Shown in pieces: positions 1 to 12,400 of a stretch of 64,000 nt of DNA. Position 1 is the stretch's first letter. The number at the start of each line of letters is the position of its first letter. Position numbers and translations under genes: made by a program. Origin of the DNA: Nymphaea colorata. Taxonomy: Eukaryota > Streptophyta > Magnoliopsida > Nymphaeales > Nymphaeaceae. Under the pieces are notes generated by a model. It was not told the origin of the DNA. It saw only the letters and a program-made list of their open reading frames with translations, and made no database searches. The stretch spans positions 2,320,001 to 2,384,000 of the forward strand of contig NC_045147.1 of assembly GCF_008831285.2 (NCBI RefSeq), in the 5' to 3' direction.

Positions 1-3000
1 ATTTTATGCAGTGGGCAAGTCAACAACATTTTCTTTCTTTCTTATGTTTAATCAACTTCACTGTGATAGTTTCAAGGCAACACTGAACATCAAAAAGCCT
101 TTAATGTGATTCCTAAATAACTTTCACTTCTTTCCTACACCCTTTCTCCTATGTCTAGAAAGAAATAAATTTCTAAGGACCTTTAGATAGTTAACAATTA
201 CCTGTTGTGAGCAAAGAAAAGTAGTCCAATAATAATTTGTGCAAAATGAACTGATACGAAGTGAAATTGTATTCACACCATTCAGAATTCAGCAAAACAT
301 GGTAAATATAAGTGGTTTTGAGGTCGTCCAATATTTGAGTGTTGCTCAATTGTATCACACATGCTTGTTCTCATTTACCTTCTAGTATCACACTAGACTC
401 ATTTAAGCCTTCTATAGAAGTTTGATTTTTGTCATTTCTACTTTGAGAATATTGTTTAAGTCTAGACCCCTAGAATATTAAGGCATGAGAGAAAATCTGG
501 ATGAGCTTTGTGTTTCTAAAACAAGGAATGTCTATGTAAATTTTAGTGATACACTCTCGTAATAAGCTTAAGCTCATTTCCAAATTCTACCATTAATATT
601 ATAATAGTTGATCATACACATGATTTTACATTGATCTTGCACATTTTCACATGCATATATCATGATCAGCATAGGCTTTCAAATTCCTTATTAGCAATAA
701 TAAACAAATTCATCCCAAACTTTTGCCTAATCCAATACCATTTTAATATTTGAGTTTAGGAGGAAAGATAAGTGTGATTTATCATATATATTAACAATGT
801 ATTTGGGCTTGCTTCCTATCATGTCCTCTCCAAATCCAGGCTAGCACTTTATGATAGTATCTAATCCTCCACACTTGATCCCATGGGACAAAAGACGTTG
901 TATTAATCACATCTAGATCTCCAATTGGGCTTACTACTCATTTTCATTTCACCTTACCCATGAACAATGTTGCCTTGGTAAAAGAAAACTTCCTCCATCC
1001 TGACTCCATCAATGGCACTGGGAAATTAGCCCATTGACAGTTTTTTTTTTCTCTGATGAGGAAGATGAGTCTGCACACTCCATTTGAGAATCTCTACCCT
1101 CCATTTCCTAATCAACAATGCTCCACCACAGGCATCAACTTCTACTTGGAAAATTCTTCCTGCATAAGGTCTCCCCAAGAAAGAGTGAACCAAGATTCCT
1201 TGTGTCACCAAGAGATCTTCATAGCCTATTACAGACACTAGCAGAGCACTCACTCAATGGTATCACCCTTGACTCTCACCTCAAATGCTTATTTTGTAAC
1301 GGTTTAAGTAAGAGACCGTCAAACTGTCACACTCCAACCATTTTCCTCACCATTCAGGGGCGGAGCCAGAAATTTTTCATTGGGTAGGCCGAATTAAAGA
1401 TTCTAAATTTTGACTAAGGCCAAAATATCATTTTTCAAATTTTTTATATAAAACAAATGAAATTGTTTAAAATTTACACCATTAGCTCCTTTAGTAGCCT
1501 ACTGAAACCTCTTGCTTACATTGCTTTCGCACTCTCTTTTGATTGTTTGTGGTTGATGATGTCCCTCTCTAGAATTGCTTTTGAGATTTTGAATGATACC
1601 ATTAAGGCTCTCATCATCATCCTTGATTAAAGTTGTCAGCCCGTGACAGTGGTACCAGAGCCGTTTGGTTCATCTAGCGAGGAGAAACATAGGAAGTTTA
1701 ATTTTATTGAAAATTTAATTTTATTGAGTAGGTGTGGACTAAGTGTGGAAAATTACCCATACAAAACCCAAAAAAAAACTTCTTATTTTTCACATTGATA
1801 TTTTTGAGCAATTTTTTTTCATTTACATATTCGTGCACCTTAAATATTTTAATATTTTATACCTAGTGCCCCTTAGCCAGAACTTTCTGTCTCCACTCCT
1901 ATATAGAGCAAAACGATGACATGCAATTGTTATGAGTGCATGGTTGGATTAGAGATGGGGTCTATGGTGCATGCTCCCATGAAATGAAAAGAGGCAAACA
2001 ATGAACTAATCAAGGTTCTATCTTCTGCAATTGAAAACACCATTAGCCAATTGGTTGTGACTAACAGCAGCTCATTAAATTGATAAATAGGTGATTAAGG
2101 ACCATAATATGAACTCTAGTTGTTAAATGGACAACCTGCTAGCCTAGTTGGTCCTCAAGATGCACGGCCTATCCTTGGAGAATTAGTTTAATCTACGATT
2201 GATCTTGTCGTGAAAGGCTTTTTAAATGATACATTGCAACAAAATATACATCAAGTTCGGCCACGAAAGTTTAAGAGAAACTGAACTCTTACAAGGGTGA
2301 GTATGGGTCGAACATAGGAGACAAGATGCTATAAGACTTTGGTATTCAATAACGAAAATTTACTTTATTTTTATTGAATAAAATAAGACAATGTCAGTAC
2401 AAAGAATTCTACATGCTGTGAGGTGCGTGCATAGTCTAGCAACTCTCTCATCAGTTTGATTCTCATGGGTACTTTTTTTTTACATTGCAATCGGTGGTAG
2501 ACACTATGAACAAAGTATGTATGTTCACATAGATCACATAGTAGCCCTAAACTCGGGAGGTAAGGAAACCGAGAGGAACTTTGACCTTTTGTATCCCCAC
2601 TCAAAAGAATTCAACCACTCAACACACTCAATTTCAAACATGAGTTGGACTTATGTATTTTGCTGCTCTTTAAAAGAACATGCTTTTGTATTTTTTTTTT
2701 CTCAACAAAAATTTGGGCCGTGGGGGTTTGTGACCCACCCTTAGTTTTGAGCGGGAATAAAGGAAGGGTCTAAACGAATTAACTGGATGGAGTGAGCCTT
2801 TATTGAATTGGACTTATAGATCTTATGTAATGAAATTTGTACATGAGACTTGGATTCAATTTTTTTTAATTAAAGCTGAACACTACTAACGTAAGATCCA
2901 ACAATACATTTATATGTAACTGGGTAAGATCTTTACTGGGATCGGGATATCAAAAATTAGTTTCAACTATAAAGCCGCATAAAATCCGATACTAAACTGT

Positions 3001-3090
3001 CCAAATTTCTTGATTCTACGGTGGATCTAAAATCAAATAAACGAGTAATCGGATATATCCAATCTCATTCACATCCGACGCTCCAGTTGA
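1..3090. other. Intergenic AT-rich DNA upstream of the importin gene
   Basis: No open frame here resembles a known protein; the short frames of 60–90 codons lack recognisable motifs and overlap on both strands. The only structure I can support is the inverted-repeat element at 1355–1901. The remainder is AT-rich plant intergenic sequence with homopolymer runs, such as the T run near 1041. Confidence 0.6.
1355..1901. mobile_element. Candidate MITE with imperfect terminal inverted repeats
   Basis: The left end reads CAGGGGCGGAGCCAGAAATT and the reverse complement of the right end reads TAGGAGTGGAGACAGAAAGT, about 15 of 20 matching. The interior is AT-rich and has no transposase. GGGGCGGAGCCAG-type ends recur in plant interspersed repeats. 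No clean target-site duplication flanks it, so it is old or its ends are misplaced by a few bases. Confidence 0.45.
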
Positions 3091-3232
3091 ACCATGGTGA
3101 CCCCTTTTCCAGCTACCCATGACCGTTGCCCCACTGCCCGCGAAAAGATCCGTCCAACTGTCCTCTCCCGCCCTCTCTCCCACTTTCTCTCAACAAAAAA
3201 AAGATCGACTTCCGGAGACTCCTCGCGATTAT

Positions 3233-3241
3233 TTAGGGTTT
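3233..3241 (+). promoter_or_regulatory. Telo-box-like motif in the importin 5' region
   Basis: The sequence TTAGGGTTT (AAACCCTAA on the other strand) lies about 140 bp upstream of the importin ATG, and a related AATTAGGGC lies at about 3272. Telo-boxes are common near the transcription starts of plant housekeeping and cell-cycle genes. Whether this copy is in the promoter or the 5'UTR cannot be told without transcript data. Confidence 0.4.
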
Positions 3242-3378
3242 ATCGCCCTTGCCTCCTCTGGACGGCGGCGCTAAATTAGGGCTTTTGGTGCTTCTCTCCT
3301 TAGCCCCTTCTCATCTCGTCGATCTTTTGCGGGGTTCCCCAAGGGTTTGGTTGGAGCTTGGCGGCAGAAGCGGAGGCA

Positions 3379-6300
3379 ATGGCGCAGTCGCTGGAGTTGC
3401 TTCTCATTCAGTGTCTGATGCCGGACAATGATGCCCGAAAGAAGGCGGAGGAGCAGATCGAGCAGTTCTCGAAGCACCCGCAGGTCGTCGTCGCCCTCAC
3501 CGAGCACCTCCGTACTGCCAAGACCTCCAATGTCCGCCAGCTCTCCGCCGTCCTTCTTCGCAAGAAAATTACCGGTCACTGGGCTAAGCTCTCCCCGCAG
3601 CTCAGGGACTCCGTCAAGTCCACTCTCATTTCCAGCATCACCACCGAGCACAGGTTTCCATCTTCCTCTCGCTTTTCTGACGCTCTATCTATCTCGGCCA
3701 TTCTCTTACGGTTGTGTCTGATTTTTCCCATGTTCTTGCTGCACGAATTTTCTTCGTTGCCTTCGATTTGTTTGAGTTTTCTGGTTTTATATGATTGATA
3801 TTTCGTGCTCTCGGTCCTGGTAATAGATGGTGATGCTTTAAGAATTTCTGGTGGTCATTATTTAACTTTATCGTCTGAGAATTATTTATAAGTAAGATTG
3901 GATGCGATTGAATCGGATAAAGGAGGAAGCCGGATATGGGATCGTCTTGAGCTGGTGTCGCCACCTACCATACTGCGTAAATATGCAGACGAGGAGATGG
4001 AATGGATCAAATTGGCTGATGCTCATGAGGACAACAATCATTAATTCAAATGAAGGGACATTTCTCCTGTGACGAACTGCTTTCTCAAGGATGTAGCTTA
4101 GATGCACCGATTTATTGGGACGATTAATGTGGCCTAGAGAGTTGCCATACTTATGCTATAATGGAATAAGGGAAGGTCTACCAAGAAAAAAATCCCTTTA
4201 CAGAGCAAGGAAAGGAGAGCTTCTGTAGCAAACAAGGGACAGGAGTTGTGTACAAGCACTGTAGCAGACAAGAAACGATTCACCATGTTTTCCATTGTTT
4301 TTTCCCCACTCACATGATTTATCTGTGTTCTCATCCATGTCGAGGCTTATGAAGTTGGGAATGTATTTTACTCGCTATGGCTTTATAGGATGTTGATATG
4401 CAATTAACAAAGAAAAAAGCAATTTAGTGGACATAGGAATTTGCTGAAAGTTAGCAAAGTACCTTTGGATTCCGTGGTTATGGTTTTGATATCCATCTGC
4501 ACACAGATCAAGGCATTGTGTGTCTACATGGGGTATATTATTCTTGTATTTTGTACGGGCCAACTATCCCTGTTTGAGGTCATAAGATTGACCAACTATC
4601 CCAAGGTGTGTTGTCAAGGCGCAGGTGCCGCTAGGCTCGCCAATTTTTTTTTGATTTTTTTTAGTTATGTTAATATGTCAAGTTATTTTGATTAACTATT
4701 ACTAATATTTGAATTTTGAAATGTGGAGAGCAGTAATATAAAAATCATAATAAACTTAAACAATCAAAAATTAGTTGTTGACTTCATTGCATGTGCAAAA
4801 TCAATTAAAAAGTTTGTAATCTTGGTTGTCGAGTTGTTACATGCAGTGGCATTTTTTCCAATGCCAAGTAGGTGTTCTTATAAGTTTATAACTAGTATAT
4901 AAAAGTATAATGCATATTACTCATTATAGTATATAACATTATACATATTACATATTAATACAGCAGCATATAACAGTATAATACATGTTACAGTATATAA
5001 CAGTATACATGTTACTAAAGCACATATAACAGAAAGAGAAGCATAACAAATTAACAATTCAAACTGAAATAAGAAACCAGAAAGAGAAACATATATAGAA
5101 CAGATAGACTATGTACATAATATATTTATATATAAGTTATGTAATATCACAGGTATAGCAAACTGTACTTGAATAAGATGTAATATAATAAAAAGACGAA
5201 CAGTACATAATAATATACATTATAAGCACATAACCATACTAATGTATAAATATAACAGGTATCACACAACTATATATTATATGACAAACTAACAGTATAC
5301 ACATATAACAGGTGACGGGTGTGGACCCAGGCTTAGTCCACGCCTAGGCGTTGCTTTGGTGACACCTTGACAACATAGATCCCAGGATATCTTTTTGTGG
5401 TCCGAAGGTTCTCAGAACTGTGTTCAGCTAGACCAAGACCACATCCTATGTAATCTGATGTGGACGAGCATGTATCGTTGGACGTGATTGAAGAAGACCT
5501 GCCAGTAGATAAAGAAAGAGCCAATGGAGGGCCCTGGCCTCCTTGAAATACCAAAAACTTCAATTTCATTTATAAAACTTTTTTGGAGGAAATCCATGGC
5601 CACCCCTAATTTTGGAAAAAAAGAAAAAGAAAAAACCTCACATCCCCTTATTCAAACTTTGTGTAGAACATGAATGGCCCCCCTAAAAAAAATCTTTTTG
5701 GCTCCTTCACTGTATATGATCTTCATTTTGGAAACAGTAGGAACATTGCTTGTGAACTGCAAAGGTAAAGGTTATCAAAAGATGAACATTACTTTATGCT
5801 TTTTCAGCAATTCAAGTGTACTTACGAATATTGGGTTTAATAATAAACTGTTATAATTTTAGATCGAGTAAATGATGCTGATCTTTACAAGCATACATTA
5901 AATTCGAGGGCAAGTACCACTATTACTGGCTAGTTGGTAAGTACCCCAAAATTATGGATTGGGTTTGTGACCCCCAGATTTTTTTTTTATAGATTTAGAA
6001 CATTCTGAAACCATTGAATTTGAGATCCTCGCAGAATTTAGTTTGTCAATTGGTTTTCAATGACTTTCTTTTTTATTTCAAACCAATAGATTTGGAGCTT
6101 TTGAGTTTGTCTCTGCTATATAGTTTTTGAGTTTTTATTGACGAGATTTTTCTCAAATACTATTTGGGAAGTTACTCTTTTCGGGAATTCAAAACTATAA
6201 AAAGTAATTAAAGAATATGAAAAAATTGAGTTTTCTATTATTTTTCGTACAAAACATTGACAAATATTCAAAGTAGTTATTGAAATGCTAAAAGAAATCC

Positions 6301-6431
6301 AAAAATTTTAAAATATAATAATGTTTTTGAAATTTTTTAAAAATTTGATATTTTCATTTTTGGATTTTTTTGTTGTGGTTTCCTTGTCATCACATTTTTT
6401 GGTAAAAACATTGATATTTATGACTACATAT

Positions 6432-6480
<49 letters not shown>

Positions 6481-9400
6481 TAAAATTGTCAGTGGCCATC
6501 CTTTGTAAATCCAACCTCATAGATGAACTTGGAATATCCAAATCTATATGCCTCACAAAAAAGTCGGCAAAATCCGATGCATGAATGTGATTTTATGACC
6601 CTTATATTCAAAGAATATGAAGTTGTTGATTTTGTTCTTCTATGAAATTTGTTTTATATATCCAGTTTTACTGATCTTTTATGTAAATAGGTTTTAATCT
6701 TTTGCATCCTCACATACAGTTGGATTTTTAAAACCAAACTGGCTGGTGAGCGGCTATTCATTGCCTGCAAGGTGCATATAGGTAATAAGGTATATGTGCA
6801 GGCATATATATAAATGCTGGGTTAACTACATTTGTAGTGACATCCAACCTTGACAAAATTGAAAACCTGGAACAAGTATCCTCAGTGTAATAAATGATCA
6901 ACTGTAGATTCAATATCCCAGAACAAAACCACCCTACCATTGTTATGTCAACCCAACATTAGACCTAGAACTGGTCTAATCTTCGCACTGAGTTGCTTCC
7001 ATTTTGGCGTTTTGTCTGTGGTGATGATCTGAAGGGAGTGATCCCTTTCACAGGCTGTTAATTCTGACAGTTTTTACTTTTTAGCATTAATAACTATCCA
7101 AAACAAGTTTATTGCTATGGAGAATTTGTTCCTTAGCATCAAAATCTTACATTAAAAGCAATTTCCAAATTAAGTGTATGCTATGGAGAATTCTGCAGTT
7201 TCTAACCATGTGTATTTTTGTTGGTTGTGCAGCTCTCCAGTGAGGCGAGCAAGTGCAAATGTTGTTAGTGTTATTGCTAAATATGCTGTGCCAGCAGGGG
7301 AGTGGCCTGAATTGCTTCCCTTCTTGTTTCAATGCAGCCAAAGCAATCAGGAAGACCATCGTGAGGTAAAATGCATGTCTTTCATTTGTGGATTAAAACA
7401 TATAATTTTAAGCATTATAATTTTTAGGCCGGTTAGGACATTGTGTTATACATGAGTGAGACTTGCTCCTACGAAGATGGTAATCCATTTTATGCTTTTT
7501 GGGATCTTCTGCCAACCCTATTTGAATTGATTGGGCATGATATAGATTCTTTATTTTGTTAACAACATAATGAGAGGTTGAGAAGGCTGCACATATTTCA
7601 TGAGTTGGTGGAAAGATATCCATTTTCATGGATTTTCATGGTGCTTCCCTACCTGAAGAAGCTTCGTTTTTTAGGAGCTAACCCTGTCAAAGGTTGAGGG
7701 AAACAGCAACAGGGGCTTCTTGTCCTGTCTACTGCAGATGCTTATCTTGTTCTCTGTTTTCGCCAGGAAGGTCCCTAAGAATATATAAATATATACACAC
7801 ACACACAGAAGATATGAGAGTTGGAACCTTGTTTGACAATCACCCACAGGAACTAAAAGGATGCCCATTTGTAGTCTCATTTTTATCTATAAACACGCTG
7901 ATGTGAATGCGAAAGAATTGTGCTGTCCGAGAGTTCGATTTGTTTTCTTACTTGAATTGACATTGGTCTACATTGTCATTATCATGGTTTTTCTGTCTGC
8001 TTCTCTAGAGGGAATTTCTCTAATTTTTGTTGCTTGAAATATGATTGCTTTAATTACTTTTATGGGGAATCATTCTCTTGAACTTCCGTCTTTATTTATT
8101 TATTTGTATGTTTATTTGTTCATTTTTGTCTATTGGTGGTTACTGGTTAGAATAAAAAAAAAACCTAGTGTCTCTATATGGTCTAGTTTATATCTGAAAG
8201 TTCACTTATCCAAGTTGAAAAGAATGAAAATTATATTAAATTAAAATAGGGAAATTTCCTTACAGTCCGTATATAATTGGTGTGTGTATGTGTAGGTCAA
8301 TTAGACGGAGAGTTGATCAAATTCTTAAAAGATCACTCTATCATGTTCATGGAAAAATTATTTAAAATATGCATTAATGAACGTCAAGATCTTCCTGATT
8401 AATTTAGTGAAGTAAGTTACGTATAGCAATTATCTCATGCATTAATGTCTTTATTATATAAATAATTAGCTGTTTTCCTATTTTCATTTCAGGTGGCATT
8501 GATTCTTTTCAGCTCTTTAACTGAAACAATTGGGGAAGTATTTCGGCCACATCTTCCTTCTCTGCAGGCCCTTCTTCTCAAATCACTTCGTGATGAAACC
8601 AGCACTCGAGTAATAATAGCAGCACTCAAGTAATAGTTCTTGCCTTTGTAGTTTTCTTATTAATTTTGGTTATTACCCATTTATCCTTTTTTGGGACTCT
8701 ACTTGGTTTCTTTCTTTGGATTCATATGAAAAAGTTATCTCTGAAACTTTATTGCTGTTCAATAGGGCTGTTGGATCTTTTGTGGAATTTATCCATGATG
8801 AGGCTGAAGTGGTAAGTTTACAGTTCAAATGCATTTTGTTTCCAATAGTTCTTTTGATGCGTTGTTTAAAGACTACTTCTTTCGCTTAATTTAGAAGATT
8901 GGTTTCACCTTGTTGCTTCTTTAGAGCATTTCGCCATAGAAGCACCAATCCTAAATCCTACTCCCTTTTTTTTCTCTTTCTTCCATAAAAAATTTATCTA
9001 GTTGTTGCTTTCTGTTAAGCTTCACTGTTTACTACACTGGAAACCTGTTGTTACTTTAACTTGGTTATACATGCTTAAAAATATGACATTGTCAAAATAT
9101 TTAGGTTGGGACCATTCTTGCAGACATTATTCTTGGGTTATATGCAAGGTTTTCTCAAGGCATTAAACTATTAATTAGTTTGTTTTTCTTGGGATATTTT
9201 TGGAAATTCAAAAAATTAAAGAATATAAAAAAATATTAAAAATATATATAAAATTTTATGTTTTTTACTAAGTTAAAATTCAAAATATTTAATAATTATT
9301 AAAAGGAACCTTAACAAATTTAAAATGCATTTACATTTTTTTTACTTCAGTAAAATGAAAAACTAAGAAAAATATTGATGTTTAAATATTTTGCCCTTTT

Positions 9401-12400
9401 TCCTTTATTTTTTTCTTGTTCAATGAAGGACGCCAATAATTATGACAGTTTTTATGACCATAGACAAATATCATACCTTTATGGGTTTTAAACGGCAAGG
9501 TTTATTAAAGAATATAAAAAAATATTAAAAAAATATATAAAAATTTATGTTTTTTACTAAGTTTAAAAATTCAAAATATTTAATAATTATTAAAAGGAAC
9601 CTTAACAAATTTAAAATGCATTTACATTTTTTTACTTCAGTAAAATGAAAAACTAAGAAAAATATTGATGTTTAAATATTTTGCCCTTTTTCCTTTATTT
9701 TTTTCTTGTTCAATGAAGGACGCCAATAATTATGACAGTTTTTATGACCATAGACAAATATCATACCTTTATGGGTTTTAAACGGCAAGGTTTTTCTTGG
9801 TATTGCACAGAAGGTTGTTTTTCTCAGGAAAATCTTGAATAGATCTTGGCAAATTTTAAAACAATTAAAAGAAATAATATATTTAAAATTAAATATGAAA
9901 TTAAATGTGGCAGTAAAATATGTGAAAACACCAAACAAGGAAAAATATAAAATATGTGAAAACATAAAAAATGTGAAAAAACATCCAAATGCAAAAAAAT
10001 GCGAAAAGAAACACGAAAAAACGTATTTTTGCATTTTTTTCGTTTCGGTATTTTCTCAAAAAAAAAAACATCTTTTGCAGTTTGTTTGATCGACTTATTT
10101 TTCACGTTGTTTTTAAAAAAAGTTGTGACTATAGTTATGACTAAGCATAGGAGGTCTGTGGACTGCATTCAAATTCAGACTGGTTGATACCAATGTTGTT
10201 AAAATCGGTTTTTTAATTGAATCAGTAACCAAATGATTCAATGAATCTGTAAATCAAATCAGAATTGGAATCTTTTGTGAATTGGATTAATTAAAATTTA
10301 AATATTTTTAAAAGTTTAAATTAAATAAAATTAAAAAAACATCATAAAATCAGAGAAAAGGAAACAAAATAATTTAATAGCATAAAGTTATAAACAGTTA
10401 AGAAAAAAAGATAGATTGTTATATAAAGATAAATGACTCGAGGCATGGGGGGCTCTTATGAACAGCTTTCTCATTTATAACTAGTTGAGGACTGGCAAAG
10501 GAATTTTGGAAAAAAAATATTTATAATTGATAACCAGTGGAACTATGGTAAGGAATTTTGAAAAAGTTTATTTGTAGTTCATTTTATTAAAAAAAAAAGT
10601 GACCTCAGAAAAAATACGTGAAGGGTCACTCATAAAGCTGTAAGGCTTGGGGTGTTCTTGAAGAATGTTCCAAGAAAAGGAGACTAAACATGGTGCCTCC
10701 TTTTTGCTGACAAAAGCAGAAATCAGAGCATTGGAATTCACATGCCAAATTTAGTGTTTCAAGTTGAATCCCCCGATTGGTACACAGTTCCACTGATTCA
10801 AGTTAAAAGTGATCAAATTTTTGTGGGAATTGGATCGAAAAAAGAGCCGAAACGAATCAAATCAGCCAATTCCAACCGATTTTAATAGCACTGGTTGATA
10901 TGGTTTCTTTACTGTGAAGGAATCATGCATTATGAACGTACATTTCTTATGTTGTGGGCTTATGTTGGTATGGTTGAGAACTTGGGTTTGGAAGTGGTGC
11001 ATTGAATTGATGGTGTTCTCTTTCTTTCTGTTTGCATGTGCTAGATGAATTATTCTTGAACCTTCCAATGGCCGTGTTGGAGAAATACATATCAGCAAAA
11101 AATGGCCTTCATGAAAAATTTATCTCTTAGCTTCTTATTCATATTATGTTTCCTTTTGATTTTTCATCCAATTTTAACTTTTGAATCTTCTCATTCTTTA
11201 TGTTGTAGACGGATTAGCTAATCTGTTAGTTGTTTATTAAAGTTGTGTTGTAGAAATGCTCTTTCTTGTGCTTCATTTTCTTTACAAATCAATGCAGGTT
11301 GCTTTTCGAGAACTTGTTCCAAATATCTTAAACGTGTCAAGAAAATGTCTTGCTTCTGGCGTTGAGGAGGTTGCTGTAATTGCTTTTGAAATCTTTGATG
11401 ATCTTGTAGAATCTCCAGCACCTCTTCTCGGGGCCTCTGTTGTATCCATTGTCCAGTTTTCTCTTGAAGTTGCATCAAACCAGACATTGGAATCAAATAC
11501 TCGTCATCAGGTTCGGTTTGATGTTAATATGTGGGTGGTCCCTTTTCCATTTTTGTGAAATGTTTCTCAAACATTATCCTTTTTGTCCTTTCTATGTGCA
11601 GGCTATACAGATAATTTCATGGCTTGCAAAATATAAGCCCAAGTCCCTTGTGAAACACAAACTGATAGTTCCTATCTTGCATATCATGTGCCCTCTACTT
11701 GCTGAGACAAATCATGAGGATGAAGATGATGATTTTTCTGCAGATCGTGCTGCTGCAGAAGTTATTGATACAATGGCCATGAATCTTCCAAGAAAACATG
11801 TTTTCCCACCTGTGTTTGAATTTGCTTCTTTGAGTTTTCAGAATGCAAATCCAAAATTGCGAGAAGCTTCTGTTACAGCTCTAGGGGTCATTTCAGAGGG
11901 CTGCTTTGAGATGATGAAAAATAGGTTGGAACCTGTTCTAGAAATTGTCTTGGCAGCTTTGAAAGATCCAGAACAAATTGTGAGAGGTGCTGCTTCCTTT
12001 GCATTGGGCCAATTTGCTGAGTATTTGCAGCCGGACATTGTATCCCACTATGAGATTGTTCTTCCCTGCATTTTGAACTCACTAACAGATACATCAGATG
12101 CTGTGCAGGTAGGAAGGGGGCCCTGTCTGTAAAATTTCTATTCTTGCTTTTTTGGTTTTAATTTAATGCATTCAATTTTTCAGGAAAAATCATATTATGC
12201 TTTGGCTGCTTTTTGTGAGAATATGGGTGAAGAGATACGCCCCTATCTTGATCCTCTCATGATGAGATTGCTGGAGGCATTGCAGACCAACTCCCGCAAA
12301 TTGCAGGAAATGTGCATGGTATGGCAGTAATCGTTTTTCATAGGTAGTGTTCTTTTTAACTCAGATTACTGTTTCATTTGCAGCTGACCTAGCTTGTTTC

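Noticed and set aside
6308-6584. 82- and 87-codon frames through the (TG)n(AG)n tract
   Set aside because: They encode Val/Cys or Thr/His and Arg/Glu dipeptide runs from the microsatellite inside an intron.
3654-7232. Importin intron 1 as a further U12 intron (donor GTTTCC)
   Set aside because: The second to fourth donor bases do not fit RTATCC, and no CCTTRAY branch site lies close to the acceptor at 7232.
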